A stretch of DNA of 64,000 nucleotides, from contig CAKORV010000002.1 in assembly GCA_934101625.1 (NCBI GenBank), positions 1-64,000 of the forward strand, in the 5' to 3' direction. This stretch comes from an uncultured Bacilli bacterium. GTDB lineage: Bacteria; Bacillota_I; Bacilli_A; RF39; UBA660. Positions 39,724-49,112 of this stretch are shown piece by piece. Every line of letters begins with the position of its first letter. The stretch's first letter is position 1. The translations under genes were made by a program, and so were the position numbers. The notes below the pieces were generated by a model. That model did not search any database. It saw only the letters and a list, made by a program, of their open reading frames with translations, and was not told the origin of the DNA.

Positions 39724-41169
39724 ATGAATAAAAAAGTTACAAAGAAAAAGAAAAAAGTTTTAAATATATTCTTTAATATTATAGGTTTAATTTCTACAAT
39801 AATAATGCTTATATTTTGTTATTGTTTATATAAATTAAATATGATTCCTACTAAATTCTTATACATAATTTATGGTGCTTTAGGTATAATATATTTAATT
39901 ATGATACTTATTACTTTACCTCCTAAAGTAAAGGTAAGTATTAAAACATTTTGTTTAGTATTGTTTATAATATTGGGAACAATATTTGGTTTTGCAAATA
40001 AATATATATTTGATACTATGGATTTTATGAGTATACTTGATAAAGAGGTTTTTCAAAAAGAAAGATATGCAGTGATGGTTTTAAATAAGAGTGGTGTAAA
40101 ATCGATTGAAGAATTAAATGGTAAAAGTATTGCTTCGTATAAAAGTTCTAATAGTGAAAAAGCAATAGAAGAATTAAATAAAAAAGTAAAAGTTGATAAT
40201 AATGAATTTAGTGATGTTGAAAAAATGTTTGAAAGTTTAGAAAATGGTGAAGTTTCAGCTGTTGTTGTTAGTAGTTCGGTGGAAAAACTTTTAGACAGTG
40301 AACTTAAAGATATGAATTTAGACTTAAAAACAATTTATGAGTTTAAAATATCTATCAAGAAAGAAGATATTGTAAAAGTAGTTAATGTTACTAATACTCC
40401 ATTTAATGTTTATATAGCTGGTGGAGACGGATATGGTTCAATAGATATAACATATAATACAGATGTTAATATGATTGCTACTATAGATCCAGTTAATAGA
40501 AAAATATTATTAACTTCTATTCCAAGAGATTATTGGGTTAATTTAGTGGGACAAGGACCTGATGCATATGATAAACTAACACATGCTGGATATTATGGTA
40601 TTCAAGAAAGTGTAAAAGATTTAGAAAAATTACTTGATATAGATATTAACTATTATGTTAAAGTAAACTTCTCAACAATAGAAGGAATAGTGGATGCTAT
40701 TGGAGGTGTAGATGTTTATAGTGATTATGATTTTACAGCTAGTGACAGAACATATTCATATAGTGCAGGATATAATCACATGGATGGTAAAAAAGCATTA
40801 AGATTTGCAAGAGAGAGGAAAGCATTTAGTGCAGGTGACTTACAAAGAGTTAAGAACCAGCAACATGTTGTTGAAGCTATTTTAAATAAAATGACATCTT
40901 CTACAGCATTAATTTCAAGCTATGATCAAATCCTTAACAGTGTTAGCAATAACTTAGATACAAATATGAGTAGTAAAGACATACAAAAATTGGTAAAAAT
41001 GCAACTTAGTGATATGAGAGGATGGAGTGTGGAAAGCCAAAATCCAACTGGTACTACTCGATATGGTGGAACTTACACATTTCCAACAATGACATTATAT
41101 TCAATGGTTCCTGATGAAGAATCATTAAATAAAACAAAGACTAAGATAAAAGAATATTTAGGAAAATAG
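39724..41169 (+). CDS. LCP-family (LytR-CpsA-Psr) glycopolymer ligase
   Basis: A 481-residue membrane protein that transfers lipid-linked glycopolymers to peptidoglycan. Three N-terminal hydrophobic helices lie in about residues 10-95. An accessory domain (about 105-215), resembling a substrate-binding fold, precedes the LCP domain. LCP signatures are MIATIDPVNRKILLTSIPRD, with the conserved Asp and Arg, DKLTHAGYYG, and KKALRFARERKAFSAGDLQR. GAGGTAATTAAG precedes the ATG. It heads the surface-polysaccharide cluster, so attachment of that polymer is its likely job. Confidence 0.93.
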   Translation: MNKKVTKKKKKVLNIFFNIIGLISTIIMLIFCYCLYKLNMIPTKFLYIIYGALGIIYLIMILITLPPKVKVSIKTFCLVLFIILGTIFGFANKYIFDTMDFMSILDKEVFQKERYAVMVLNKSGVKSIEELNGKSIASYKSSNSEKAIEELNKKVKVDNNEFSDVEKMFESLENGEVSAVVVSSSVEKLLDSELKDMNLDLKTIYEFKISIKKEDIVKVVNVTNTPFNVYIAGGDGYGSIDITYNTDVNMIATIDPVNRKILLTSIPRDYWVNLVGQGPDAYDKLTHAGYYGIQESVKDLEKLLDIDINYYVKVNFSTIEGIVDAIGGVDVYSDYDFTASDRTYSYSAGYNHMDGKKALRFARERKAFSAGDLQRVKNQQHVVEAILNKMTSSTALISSYDQILNSVSNNLDTNMSSKDIQKLVKMQLSDMRGWSVESQNPTGTTRYGGTYTFPTMTLYSMVPDEESLNKTKTKIKEYLGK

Positions 41170-41202
41170 ATAAGTGTGATTTTATAAAGGGAAGTGAAGA
41201 TA

Positions 41203-42423
41203 GTGAAAGTATGGTTACTAAGAGCAAGTGAACTTATGCCTATAAAAAATGGTAAAGATAGATTATTACGCATGGGCTTACTTGCCGAGGAATTAACAAA
41301 AAATAATCATGAAGTAACTTGGTTTGCAAGTGATTATGACCATTTTAAAAAGGAACATCTTTATGGTAAAGATACAGTAGTAGAAGTAAAAAAAGGATAT
41401 AATATTCATTTAATTAATGCTATTGGATATAAAAAAAATATTTCGGTATCTAGAATTTTAAATCATAAAGAATTAGCAGTTAAGCTTAAAAGAAAAATAG
41501 AAAAAGAGCCTAAACCAGATTTGATTGTTGCATCTTATCCAACAATTGAATTTGCAAATGTTGCCATTGATTATGGAAAGAAACATAATATACCTGTTGT
41601 TGTTGACATTAGAGATTTATGGCCAGATACGTTTAAACAAAATTTAAAGGGTGTTGTTAAAACTATGTCAGGCCCTTATGTTTCATACTTAAATAGAATG
41701 TGCAAAAAGATCATGAAGAATGCTTATTCTATAACTTCAATTTCTAATAGTATGCTCTTGTGGGGATTAGATAAAGGAAAAAGAGGAAAAACAAAAAAAG
41801 ACCAAGTGTTTTACATAGGATATAAAAGAACGCCAAATTTGTCCGATTTTGTTTCTAATAAGCTTGATAAGAATAAATTTAATGTTTGCTTTTTTGCTAC
41901 AATAAATAATCAATTTAATTATGATTCAATAGTAGAAACTGCTAAACAATTAGAAAATCAAAATGTTGAATTTCTAATATGTGGTTTAGGACCAAATTTA
42001 GAAAAATTTAAAGAAAAATCAAAAAATGTAAATAATATAAAATTTTTAGGCTGGCAAAATAAAGAAGAATTGAACTATATTTTAAGTAATTCACAAGTTG
42101 GGATTGCACCTTATAAAGATACATTTGATTTTAGAATGAGTGTTTCAAATAAATTTGCTGAGTATATTTCTTACGGTTTACCTATTATTATTACCAGTAC
42201 TGGATATATGAAAAGCTTAATAGAAAAAAATAAAATAGGATTAGCAAATTCTAATCCAAAAGTCATAAGTGAATTTATACTAAAATTAAAAGATGATAAT
42301 TTATTTTATGAAACTTTGTCAAGCAATGCTTTGAAACTGTATGAAAAGAGTTTTAATGCTGATAAAATATATAAAAAATTTAATGATTATTTAGAAGAAA
42401 TAGTGGAGGAATATAAAAAATGA
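41203..42423 (+). CDS. Glycosyltransferase family 4 protein
   Basis: A 406-residue GT-B enzyme resembling WbuB-type transferases. The N-terminal domain starts VKVWLLRASELMPIKNGKDR, includes VVVDIRDLWPDTF and KNAYSITSISNSML; the C-terminal donor domain has FLICGLGPNLEKFKEK and the ISNKFAEYISYGLPIIITS-like segment VSNKFAEYISYGLPIIITST with its acidic residue. The GTG at 41203 is chosen because AGGGAAG lies about 8 bases before it. It overlaps the next gene by 4 bases. It likely adds an early sugar; its acceptor is unknown. Confidence 0.9.
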   Translation: MKVWLLRASELMPIKNGKDRLLRMGLLAEELTKNNHEVTWFASDYDHFKKEHLYGKDTVVEVKKGYNIHLINAIGYKKNISVSRILNHKELAVKLKRKIEKEPKPDLIVASYPTIEFANVAIDYGKKHNIPVVVDIRDLWPDTFKQNLKGVVKTMSGPYVSYLNRMCKKIMKNAYSITSISNSMLLWGLDKGKRGKTKKDQVFYIGYKRTPNLSDFVSNKLDKNKFNVCFFATINNQFNYDSIVETAKQLENQNVEFLICGLGPNLEKFKEKSKNVNNIKFLGWQNKEELNYILSNSQVGIAPYKDTFDFRMSVSNKFAEYISYGLPIIITSTGYMKSLIEKNKIGLANSNPKVISEFILKLKDDNLFYETLSSNALKLYEKSFNADKIYKKFNDYLEEIVEEYKK

Positions 42424-43502
42424 AATATGCAATAATTGGATGCGGAAGAATATCTGTTAATCATATTCAAGCTGCAATTAATAATAATTTAGAATTTGTT
42501 GGAATTTGTGATATTTTACCTGAAAAATTAAAAGAAAAAAAAGAAAAATTTCCTTTAATAAAGGATGTACATGAATACACAGATTTTATTGAGATGATAG
42601 AAAAAGAAAGACCAGAATTAGTTGCAATATCAACTGAAAGTGGTAAACATGCAAGTATAGCAAAAGAATGTATTAAAAGAAATATTAATTTAATAATAGA
42701 AAAGCCTATTGCTTTGTCAATTAAAGATGCAAATGAAATTATTGATTTAGCTAAAGAACATAATGTTAAAGTTAGTGCTTGTCATCAAAATAGATTTAAT
42801 AAAGCAGTACAAAAAATTAGAAGTGCTATTGAAGATGATAAGTTTGGTAAATTATTTTATGGATGTGCACATATTAGGTGGAATAGAGGACCACAATATT
42901 ATGAACAAGCACCTTGGAGAGGTACTTGGGAACAAGATGGCGGTGCTTTAATGAATCAATGTATTCATGATATAGATTTATTAAGGTGGATGATGGGAAA
43001 TGAAATTGATGAAGTTTTTGCTTATACTGATCAATTAAATCATCCATATATTAAAGCAGAAGACTTAGGAATAGCATTAGTTAAATTTAAAAATGGTGCT
43101 TATGGTATTATTGAAGGAACTACTGATGTTTATGAAAAAAATTTAGAGGAGACTCTATACATATTTGGTGAAAAAGGAACTGCTAAGGCTGGAGGAAGTT
43201 CAGTTAATAAGCTTGAAGTTTATAATTTTGAGGGTGAAACCGAAGAAAATGTCTTAGAGGAAAGTTCAGAAGTTCATAAAAATGTTTATGGTTTAGGACA
43301 TACACCTTTGTATGCTGACGTAATAGATGCAATTAATAATGATAGAAAACCTTATGTTGATGCGGAATGTGGTAAAAGAGCCCTTGAACTTGTTCTTGCA
43401 ATTTACTTATCTGCTATGGAACATAAACCAATAAAACTTCCTTTAGATGAAAATGTAAATACATTAATGTTTAAAGGCAGATTTCAAGAGGAGAACGACT
43501 AA
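42420..43502 (+). CDS. UDP-N-acetyl-glucosaminuronate 3-dehydrogenase-like (WbpB/WlbA)
   Basis: A 360-residue Gfo/Idh/MocA NAD-dependent oxidoreductase. The Rossmann motif is YAIIGCGRISVNH, followed by the family's IIEKPIALSIKDANEII. The active-site region GGALMNQCIHDIDLLRWMMG contains the conserved His-Asp pair. The NRGPQYYEQAPWRGTWEQDG segment is characteristic of the WlbA/WbpB subgroup, which oxidises C3 of UDP-GlcNAcA. The next three genes encode the aminotransferase, acetyltransferase and 6-dehydrogenase of the same pathway, which supports this specific assignment. Confidence 0.9.
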   Translation: MKYAIIGCGRISVNHIQAAINNNLEFVGICDILPEKLKEKKEKFPLIKDVHEYTDFIEMIEKERPELVAISTESGKHASIAKECIKRNINLIIEKPIALSIKDANEIIDLAKEHNVKVSACHQNRFNKAVQKIRSAIEDDKFGKLFYGCAHIRWNRGPQYYEQAPWRGTWEQDGGALMNQCIHDIDLLRWMMGNEIDEVFAYTDQLNHPYIKAEDLGIALVKFKNGAYGIIEGTTDVYEKNLEETLYIFGEKGTAKAGGSSVNKLEVYNFEGETEENVLEESSEVHKNVYGLGHTPLYADVIDAINNDRKPYVDAECGKRALELVLAIYLSAMEHKPIKLPLDENVNTLMFKGRFQEEND

Positions 43503-44638
43503 TGGAATTTATAGATTTAAAAGAACAATACAGAGTTTTGAAAAATGAAATAGATAATAATATTGAGATAGTTTTAAATGATAGCCATTATATTATGGGA
43601 AATGAAGTAAAAGAATTAGAGGATAAACTTGCAAAATATGTTGGAAGAAAATATGCTATTACTTGTGCTAATGGAACTGATGCTTTGACTATTGCTTTAA
43701 AGGCATTAGATATAAAACATGGAGATGCTGTATTAGTGCCAAGTTTTACATTCTATTCTTCTTCAGAAGTAATTTCTTTAGAGGGTGCTACACCTGTATT
43801 TGTTGATGTTGATGAAACATTTAATATTGACGTTAACAAATTAAGAAAGACTATAGAACTTGTAAAAAAAGAAAATAAGTATAATTTAAAGGCAATTATA
43901 GCTGTAGATTTATTTGGACAAACTGCTAATTTTCCTGAAATACTAAAAATAGCAAAAGAAAATGATTTAAAGGTAATAGAAGATGGTGCACAAGGATTTG
44001 GTGGCTCTATTAACGGAAAAAAAGCTTGTTCATTTGGAGATATCTCAACAACTTCTTTCTTTCCAGCAAAGCCTTTAGGCTGCTATGGAGATGGTGGAGC
44101 TATATTTACCGATGATGAAGAACTTAATGAAAAAATATTAAGTATAAGAGTTCACGGCAAAGGTTCATATAAGTATGAAAATGTAAGAGTGGGATTAAAT
44201 TCTAGATTAGATACTATTCAAGCTGCAATTTTATTGCCAAAACTTAAAGCATTCGAAGATTATGAATTAGAAAATAGAAATAAATGTGCTAAAATATATA
44301 CTGAAAGATTAAAGGATTTGGTTAAAACGCCTGTTATTCTTGAAGGATTTTTAAGTAGCTGGGCTCAATATACATTGATACTTGATAGTAAAGAAGAAAG
44401 AGAATATATTCAATCTAAGTTAAAAGAAGATGGCATACCTACTATGGTATATTATCCAATACCTTTACATAAACAAAAGGTTTACGAAGGATATAGTTTT
44501 AATTTATCAGAATTAACAAAATCTGAAGAATTATGTGAAAAAGTAATGAGTATTCCGATGCATCCATATTTAAAAGAAAGTGATTTGGACTTAGTAATTT
44601 CGAAATTAAGAAATGCTATAATAAAGTATAGAAAGTAG
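43502..44638 (+). CDS. DegT/DnrJ/EryC1 sugar aminotransferase (WbpE/WlbC-like)
   Basis: A 378-residue PLP-dependent aminotransferase. ITCANGTDALTIALKALDI is the cofactor phosphate region, VIEDGAQGFGGSINGKKA holds the PLP-binding Asp, and STTSFFPAKPLGCYGDGGAI carries the catalytic lysine. Glutamate would be the donor, aminating the 3-keto sugar made by the preceding enzyme. Its ATG overlaps the end of the dehydrogenase gene. Length and motifs are full and intact. Confidence 0.93.
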   Translation: MEFIDLKEQYRVLKNEIDNNIEIVLNDSHYIMGNEVKELEDKLAKYVGRKYAITCANGTDALTIALKALDIKHGDAVLVPSFTFYSSSEVISLEGATPVFVDVDETFNIDVNKLRKTIELVKKENKYNLKAIIAVDLFGQTANFPEILKIAKENDLKVIEDGAQGFGGSINGKKACSFGDISTTSFFPAKPLGCYGDGGAIFTDDEELNEKILSIRVHGKGSYKYENVRVGLNSRLDTIQAAILLPKLKAFEDYELENRNKCAKIYTERLKDLVKTPVILEGFLSSWAQYTLILDSKEEREYIQSKLKEDGIPTMVYYPIPLHKQKVYEGYSFNLSELTKSEELCEKVMSIPMHPYLKESDLDLVISKLRNAIIKYRK

Positions 44639-44650
44639 ATGAGGTTATAA

Positions 44651-45226
44651 ATGAATAATAATTATTTTGTACATGAGTCTAGTTATGTAGATGAAAATAC
44701 CAGTATTGGAGAAAAAACAAAAATCTGGCATTTCTCACATATTATGTCTAATTCTAAAATAGGTAAAAATTGTAATATAGGTCAAAATGTTGTTATTTCA
44801 CCAGATGTTACAATTGGAAATAATGTTAAAATTCAAAACAACGTTTCAGTTTATACTGGCGCTATTATAGAGGATGATGTATTTTTAGGTCCGTCTTGTG
44901 TTTTTACTAATGTAATAAATCCCAGAAGTTTTATTTCTAGAAAAGATGAATATAAAAAAACGATAATAAAAAAAGGTGCAACTATTGGAGCTAATGCTAC
45001 TATAGTTTGTGGTCATACGATTAATGAATACGCTTTTATTGGTGCAGGTAGTGTGGTAACAAAAGATGTCCCAGCCTATGCATTAATGGTTGGAAATCCA
45101 GCTAGATTTAAATATTATGTTTGTGAATGTTCTAAAAAAATGGAATTCTTAGATAATAAATTTGAGTGTCCTATTTGTGGTAAAAAATATATTAAAGAAG
45201 ATGAAATTGTTAGGAGAGTAGTTTAA
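44651..45226 (+). CDS. UDP-3-amino-sugar N-acetyltransferase (WbpD/WlbB-like)
   Basis: A 191-residue left-handed beta-helix acetyltransferase. Hexapeptide repeats run from [20 protein letters not shown] through [19 protein letters not shown] to [19 protein letters not shown]. It would acetylate the 3-amino group to give the 2,3-diacetamido uronic acid. The C-terminus adds a small zinc-ribbon-like tail with CECSKKM and CPICGKKY, a feature also found in some WlbB homologues. It is placed between the aminotransferase and 6-dehydrogenase genes with gaps of 12 and 1 bases. Confidence 0.92.
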   Translation: MNNNYFVHESSYVDENTSIGEKTKIWHFSHIMSNSKIGKNCNIGQNVVISPDVTIGNNVKIQNNVSVYTGAIIEDDVFLGPSCVFTNVINPRSFISRKDEYKKTIIKKGATIGANATIVCGHTINEYAFIGAGSVVTKDVPAYALMVGNPARFKYYVCECSKKMEFLDNKFECPICGKKYIKEDEIVRRVV

Positions 45227-45227
45227 T

Positions 45228-46544
45228 ATGAAAGAGGAATTATTAAAGAAAATTGAAAATAAGGAAATTGTGGTTGGTGTTGTTGGATTAGGCTATGTTG
45301 GTTTACCATTAGCGGTAGAAAAAGCAAAGGCTGGATTTAAAACTATTGGATTTGATGTTCAAGATGAAAAAGTAAGATTAGTTAATGAAGGTCATAATTA
45401 TATTGGTGATGTTGTTGATTCAGATTTAAAATCATTGGTTGAAAAGGGAATGTTATCAGCTACAACAGATTTTTCTTTTATAAAAGATGTGGATTTTATC
45501 GCTATTTGTGTTCCTACGCCATTAGATGAACATCAACAACCAGACATTAGTTATGTTGAAAGTAGTGCAATGAGTATATCAACTCATTTGACTAAAAATA
45601 CAATGGTTGTACTTGAAAGTACTACTTATCCAGGTACTACTGAAGAATTAATTAAGCCAATTTTAGAAAAAGGATCAGGACTTATTTGTGGAAAAGATTT
45701 TTATCTAGGATTTTCTCCAGAAAGAGTAGATCCAGGAAATTTAGTTTATAAAACTAAAAATACTCCAAAAGTGGTTGGCGCAATTGGAAAGGATGCAACT
45801 GAAGTAATTGCTAAAATGTATCGTGCAGTTTTAGGTGCAGAAATATATGAAGTTTCTTGTCCTGCTGTTGCTGAAATGGAAAAAATATTAGAAAATACTT
45901 ATAGAAATATTAATATTGGCTTAGTAAATGAACTAGCTATGTTATGTGAAAAAATGGGAATAAGTCTTTGGGAAGTTGTAGATGCAGCTAAAACTAAGCC
46001 TTATGGTTTTCAAGCATTTTATCCAGGTCCTGGTTTAGGAGGACATTGTATTCCACTTGACCCATACTATTTGGATTGGAAGGCAAGAGAATATGGATTT
46101 CATACATCATTAATTCAAGCTTCAGGGCTTATTAATGATAGAATGCCTGAATATTGTGTTGAACGTGCTAGTAAAATGCTAAGTACTAGATTTAAAAAGG
46201 CTATGAATGGTGCTAAAGTATTAGTATTGGGAATAGCTTATAAAAATGACATAGATGATTATAGAGAAAGTCCTGCTTTAAAAGTTATTGAAATACTTGA
46301 AAAAGAAGGTGCTATTGTAGAGTTTTATGATCCATGGATTAAAGAGTATAAATATAAAGGTAAAATTCATGAAGGATTAACTGAATTATCTAAAGAAAAA
46401 GTATCTGAAGAAGATTTAGTTATGTTTACAGCAGCGCATTCTAATTATGATTATGAAATGATAAGTAAAAATGCTAAAGCAATTTTTGATACAAGAAATG
46501 CAATGAAAAATATTAAAGATAGAAAAAATATTGAATTGTTATAG
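45228..46544 (+). CDS. UDP-N-acetyl-D-glucosamine 6-dehydrogenase-like (WbpA)
   Basis: A 438-residue UDP-glucose/GDP-mannose dehydrogenase family enzyme. The NAD site is VGVVGLGYVGLPLAVEKA, followed by ICVPTPLDEHQQPD and ESTTYPGTTEELI. The helical hinge has AEMEKILENTYRNINIGLVN, and the catalytic cysteine lies in GPGLGGHCIPLDPYYL. The C-terminal domain includes VLVLGIAYKNDIDDYRESPA. In this gene context the substrate is probably UDP-GlcNAc, giving UDP-GlcNAcA, the first step for the three preceding enzymes. No terminator follows; a gene-poor gap of 277 bases does. Confidence 0.92.
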   Translation: MKEELLKKIENKEIVVGVVGLGYVGLPLAVEKAKAGFKTIGFDVQDEKVRLVNEGHNYIGDVVDSDLKSLVEKGMLSATTDFSFIKDVDFIAICVPTPLDEHQQPDISYVESSAMSISTHLTKNTMVVLESTTYPGTTEELIKPILEKGSGLICGKDFYLGFSPERVDPGNLVYKTKNTPKVVGAIGKDATEVIAKMYRAVLGAEIYEVSCPAVAEMEKILENTYRNINIGLVNELAMLCEKMGISLWEVVDAAKTKPYGFQAFYPGPGLGGHCIPLDPYYLDWKAREYGFHTSLIQASGLINDRMPEYCVERASKMLSTRFKKAMNGAKVLVLGIAYKNDIDDYRESPALKVIEILEKEGAIVEFYDPWIKEYKYKGKIHEGLTELSKEKVSEEDLVMFTAAHSNYDYEMISKNAKAIFDTRNAMKNIKDRKNIELL

Positions 46545-46576
46545 CTGGAAAGCACAATAATATTAAATAGAATTAG

Positions 46577-46780
46577 AATGGCTATAAATTTATCTTTATA
46601 AGAGATTATCAAAAACTAGATAAAAGTAGTAAATTTATATTTATAAATATGTCAAGCATAAAAACTTTTGAGCAAAATATTTATTTTATAGTGTCAAAGT
46701 ATAATATAAAATTAAAATCTATAGTTTTACATGGCGACGTTGTTAATATAAAAATTGTTTCAACTTTTAATTTATTTTAA
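46577..46780 (+). other. Open frame without a start in the gap after the 6-dehydrogenase gene
   Basis: The 277-base gap holds one frame open for 67 codons, from just after a TAG at 46574 to the TAA at 46778. Its product (KLDKSSKFIFINMSSIKTF, then KLKSIVLHGDVVNIKI) looks protein-like, with alternating strands and helices, but it has no ATG at its beginning and no ribosome binding site. It may be a gene relic; in such AT-rich DNA a chance frame is also possible. Confidence 0.3.
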
Positions 46781-46821
46781 ATCAAAAAATTATGTTATAA
46801 AATTAAAAAAATAGGAGTAAG

Positions 46822-47787
46822 ATGTTTATGACTGAAAAAGAAAAATATATAGAATTATGTGATCATAATCAAAATATCCCTCTCTTTTTGAGGTATTATT
46901 ATTTAGATGCCGTTAATGCAAATTGGGATGTGTTCTTGTATGAAAAAAATAATAAGATTATTGCTAGTTATGTTTATTGCATAAAAAGTAAATATTTTCT
47001 TAAATACATTTCAATGCCAAAGATGACACAATATTCTGGGTTATGGATTGATTATGACGAAGTTAATAGAAATGAAAAAAGGATAGCACTAGAGGAAGAA
47101 GTTATGAATTATTTTATTAATAAGATAGAAATGCTAAATATTGTTTATTGTTTTCAGTCTTTTTCTCCCCAAATTAAAAATTATTTGCCTTTTTATTGGA
47201 AAAATTATAATGAGACCATAAAATATACATTTGTAATTAATGAGAAAGAAGAAGAGAAAATTTGGAATAATATGACATCTACATTAAAAAATGAAATTAA
47301 AAAAGCATCTAAAGAAGCAAAACTATTTTATGATTGTAATTCAGACTTGTTTTATAAATATTTATGTAAGACTTATGAAAGACAAAATAAAAAGCCAAGT
47401 TTAAGTAAAGAAGAATTTATGAATTTTGATAAAGTTATGAGAGAAAAAAAATGTGTTCATATAATAGGAGCTAAGGATATAAATGAAAATATTCATTCAA
47501 TTTGCTATTTTGTGTATGATGAAAAAAAAGTTTACTATTTAATGAGTGCAAATGATTATAATTTTAGAAAGAGCAATTTTAATTCTTTATTAGTATGGGA
47601 AGGAATTAAATTTGCAATAAGAAAAAATTTGATGTTTGATTTTGAAGGTTCAATGAACAAAAGTATTAATTCATTTATGAGAAAGTTTGGAGGAGAATTA
47701 AATATTTATCATTGTATTTCAAAAACTATTACTAAAAATCCAATTATAAAGTTATTATTAAATTATAGGTTAAAAATAAAGGGTTAG
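46822..47787 (+). CDS. FemAB/GNAT-fold acyl- or aminoacyltransferase-like protein
   Basis: A 321-residue protein with two tandem GNAT-like halves, as in FemAB/BioF2-type proteins. The C-terminal half shows the clearest signature: HIIGAKDINENIHSICYFVYD, VYYLMSANDYNFRKSNFNSL, LLVWEGIKFAIRKNLMFDFE, then NSFMRKFGGEL, the fold's closing motif. Such proteins in capsule loci may decorate sugars or lipid intermediates with amino acids or acyl groups. AGGAG precedes the ATG at 46822; an ATG at 46828 is equally possible. The assignment is by pattern only. Confidence 0.65.
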   Translation: MFMTEKEKYIELCDHNQNIPLFLRYYYLDAVNANWDVFLYEKNNKIIASYVYCIKSKYFLKYISMPKMTQYSGLWIDYDEVNRNEKRIALEEEVMNYFINKIEMLNIVYCFQSFSPQIKNYLPFYWKNYNETIKYTFVINEKEEEKIWNNMTSTLKNEIKKASKEAKLFYDCNSDLFYKYLCKTYERQNKKPSLSKEEFMNFDKVMREKKCVHIIGAKDINENIHSICYFVYDEKKVYYLMSANDYNFRKSNFNSLLVWEGIKFAIRKNLMFDFEGSMNKSINSFMRKFGGELNIYHCISKTITKNPIIKLLLNYRLKIKG

Positions 47788-47798
47788 TGTGATAAATT

Positions 47799-49112
47799 AT
47801 GTTAAATAAAAATGAAGTTAAATATACAATATCAATTATAATGAAAATTGCTTTTCCCGATTATTTATTTGAGTTTAAGGACTATAATGAAATAATATTT
47901 AATGGATATAATATTCATTTTAACTTAATGAACAAAGAAAAACAATCAAAGCTTATAAATGGAAAACTTAGCTATTATTTAATTAAAAATGTTACTGATG
48001 AATTTGATATACCAATTTTTTTGTGTAAACAAATTTTAACTAAGGAAAATAAAAATATTATTATTAATCCTGACATAATTACTTTACCATTTTTATTATT
48101 GTCTAGGAAAGAGGAACAGCTAATAAATAATTTTGATAGTCATGGTAGATTTTTATTTAAGGGATCTTTAAGTGATATATATAATATAATAGATTTTCCA
48201 ATAGTAGATGAGTACGCTTTTCTACTTAGAAAAGAATTAAATAGATATCTAAATATTCCAATAAATACTAAGAAAACAAATTTATATTTGACTCATGATG
48301 TTGATAATTTATTTAGATTTTATTCACCTTTAAAAAGCTTTAAATCTATATTTGGTGGTGATTTAATTCTTAGAAAAAATTTCAAAATTTTTATTAAATC
48401 TTTGCACGATTATGTTTCATTTAAAAAAGATAAAATGAATGATCCAGGTATTAAAGCCTTATATAAACTTATGAATGTATCAAAAATGTATAATTATAAA
48501 TCTCATTTCTTCTTTTTATGCTATAATATTGGTGATGATGACTTCAGGTATAATATCTTTGATTCTAGGGTAAAAAAAATTATTACTGAATTAATCAATA
48601 ATAATATGATTATTGGCTTACATGCTGGGAAAAATGCTGGATGTAATAACAAAAATTTTACAAAACAGTTATCTAATTTGAAAAATTATGTAAAAAATAT
48701 TGAAGAAAATAGAAATCATTATTTAATGTATAATTCAATTGAAACAGTTAATATTTTAGAAACAAACAATATTAAAATGGATTATACACTAGGCTATAGA
48801 GAAAGAATTGGTTTCAAGTGTGGTACTTCATATGATTACCCTCTTTATAATTTTACTAAAGATAAAATTTCAAAGGTAATAGAACGTCCTTTAATAGTCA
48901 TGGATGTAACACTGAAAGAAAATATGAAATTAAATTATAAAGAATCAGTTGAAAAAGTAATTAAGTTATATAAAAGAGTAAAGAATGTTAATGGAAATTT
49001 TACTATTCTTTGGCATCCAGATAGTGTAGTTCGTGAGTGGGAACCATGGTTTAATAATGTTTATTTAAAAATATTGGAGGAAATTAGTAATGAAAACAAT
49101 TATAACTCTTAG
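47799..49112 (+). CDS. Polysaccharide deacetylase-like protein
   Basis: A 437-residue protein without a signal peptide. The first ~150 residues resemble the uncharacterised N-terminal domain that accompanies deacetylase domains in polysaccharide loci. NLYLTHDVDNLFRFY (about residue 163 on) then carries the HDVD metal and base residues of the carbohydrate esterase 4-like fold, NNMIIGLHAGKNAG has the next conserved histidine, and FTILWHPDSVV near the end supplies the last. Cytoplasmic location suggests action on a precursor rather than finished wall. It overlaps the following glycosyltransferase by 23 bases. Confidence 0.75.
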   Translation: MLNKNEVKYTISIIMKIAFPDYLFEFKDYNEIIFNGYNIHFNLMNKEKQSKLINGKLSYYLIKNVTDEFDIPIFLCKQILTKENKNIIINPDIITLPFLLLSRKEEQLINNFDSHGRFLFKGSLSDIYNIIDFPIVDEYAFLLRKELNRYLNIPINTKKTNLYLTHDVDNLFRFYSPLKSFKSIFGGDLILRKNFKIFIKSLHDYVSFKKDKMNDPGIKALYKLMNVSKMYNYKSHFFFLCYNIGDDDFRYNIFDSRVKKIITELINNNMIIGLHAGKNAGCNNKNFTKQLSNLKNYVKNIEENRNHYLMYNSIETVNILETNNIKMDYTLGYRERIGFKCGTSYDYPLYNFTKDKISKVIERPLIVMDVTLKENMKLNYKESVEKVIKLYKRVKNVNGNFTILWHPDSVVREWEPWFNNVYLKILEEISNENNYNS

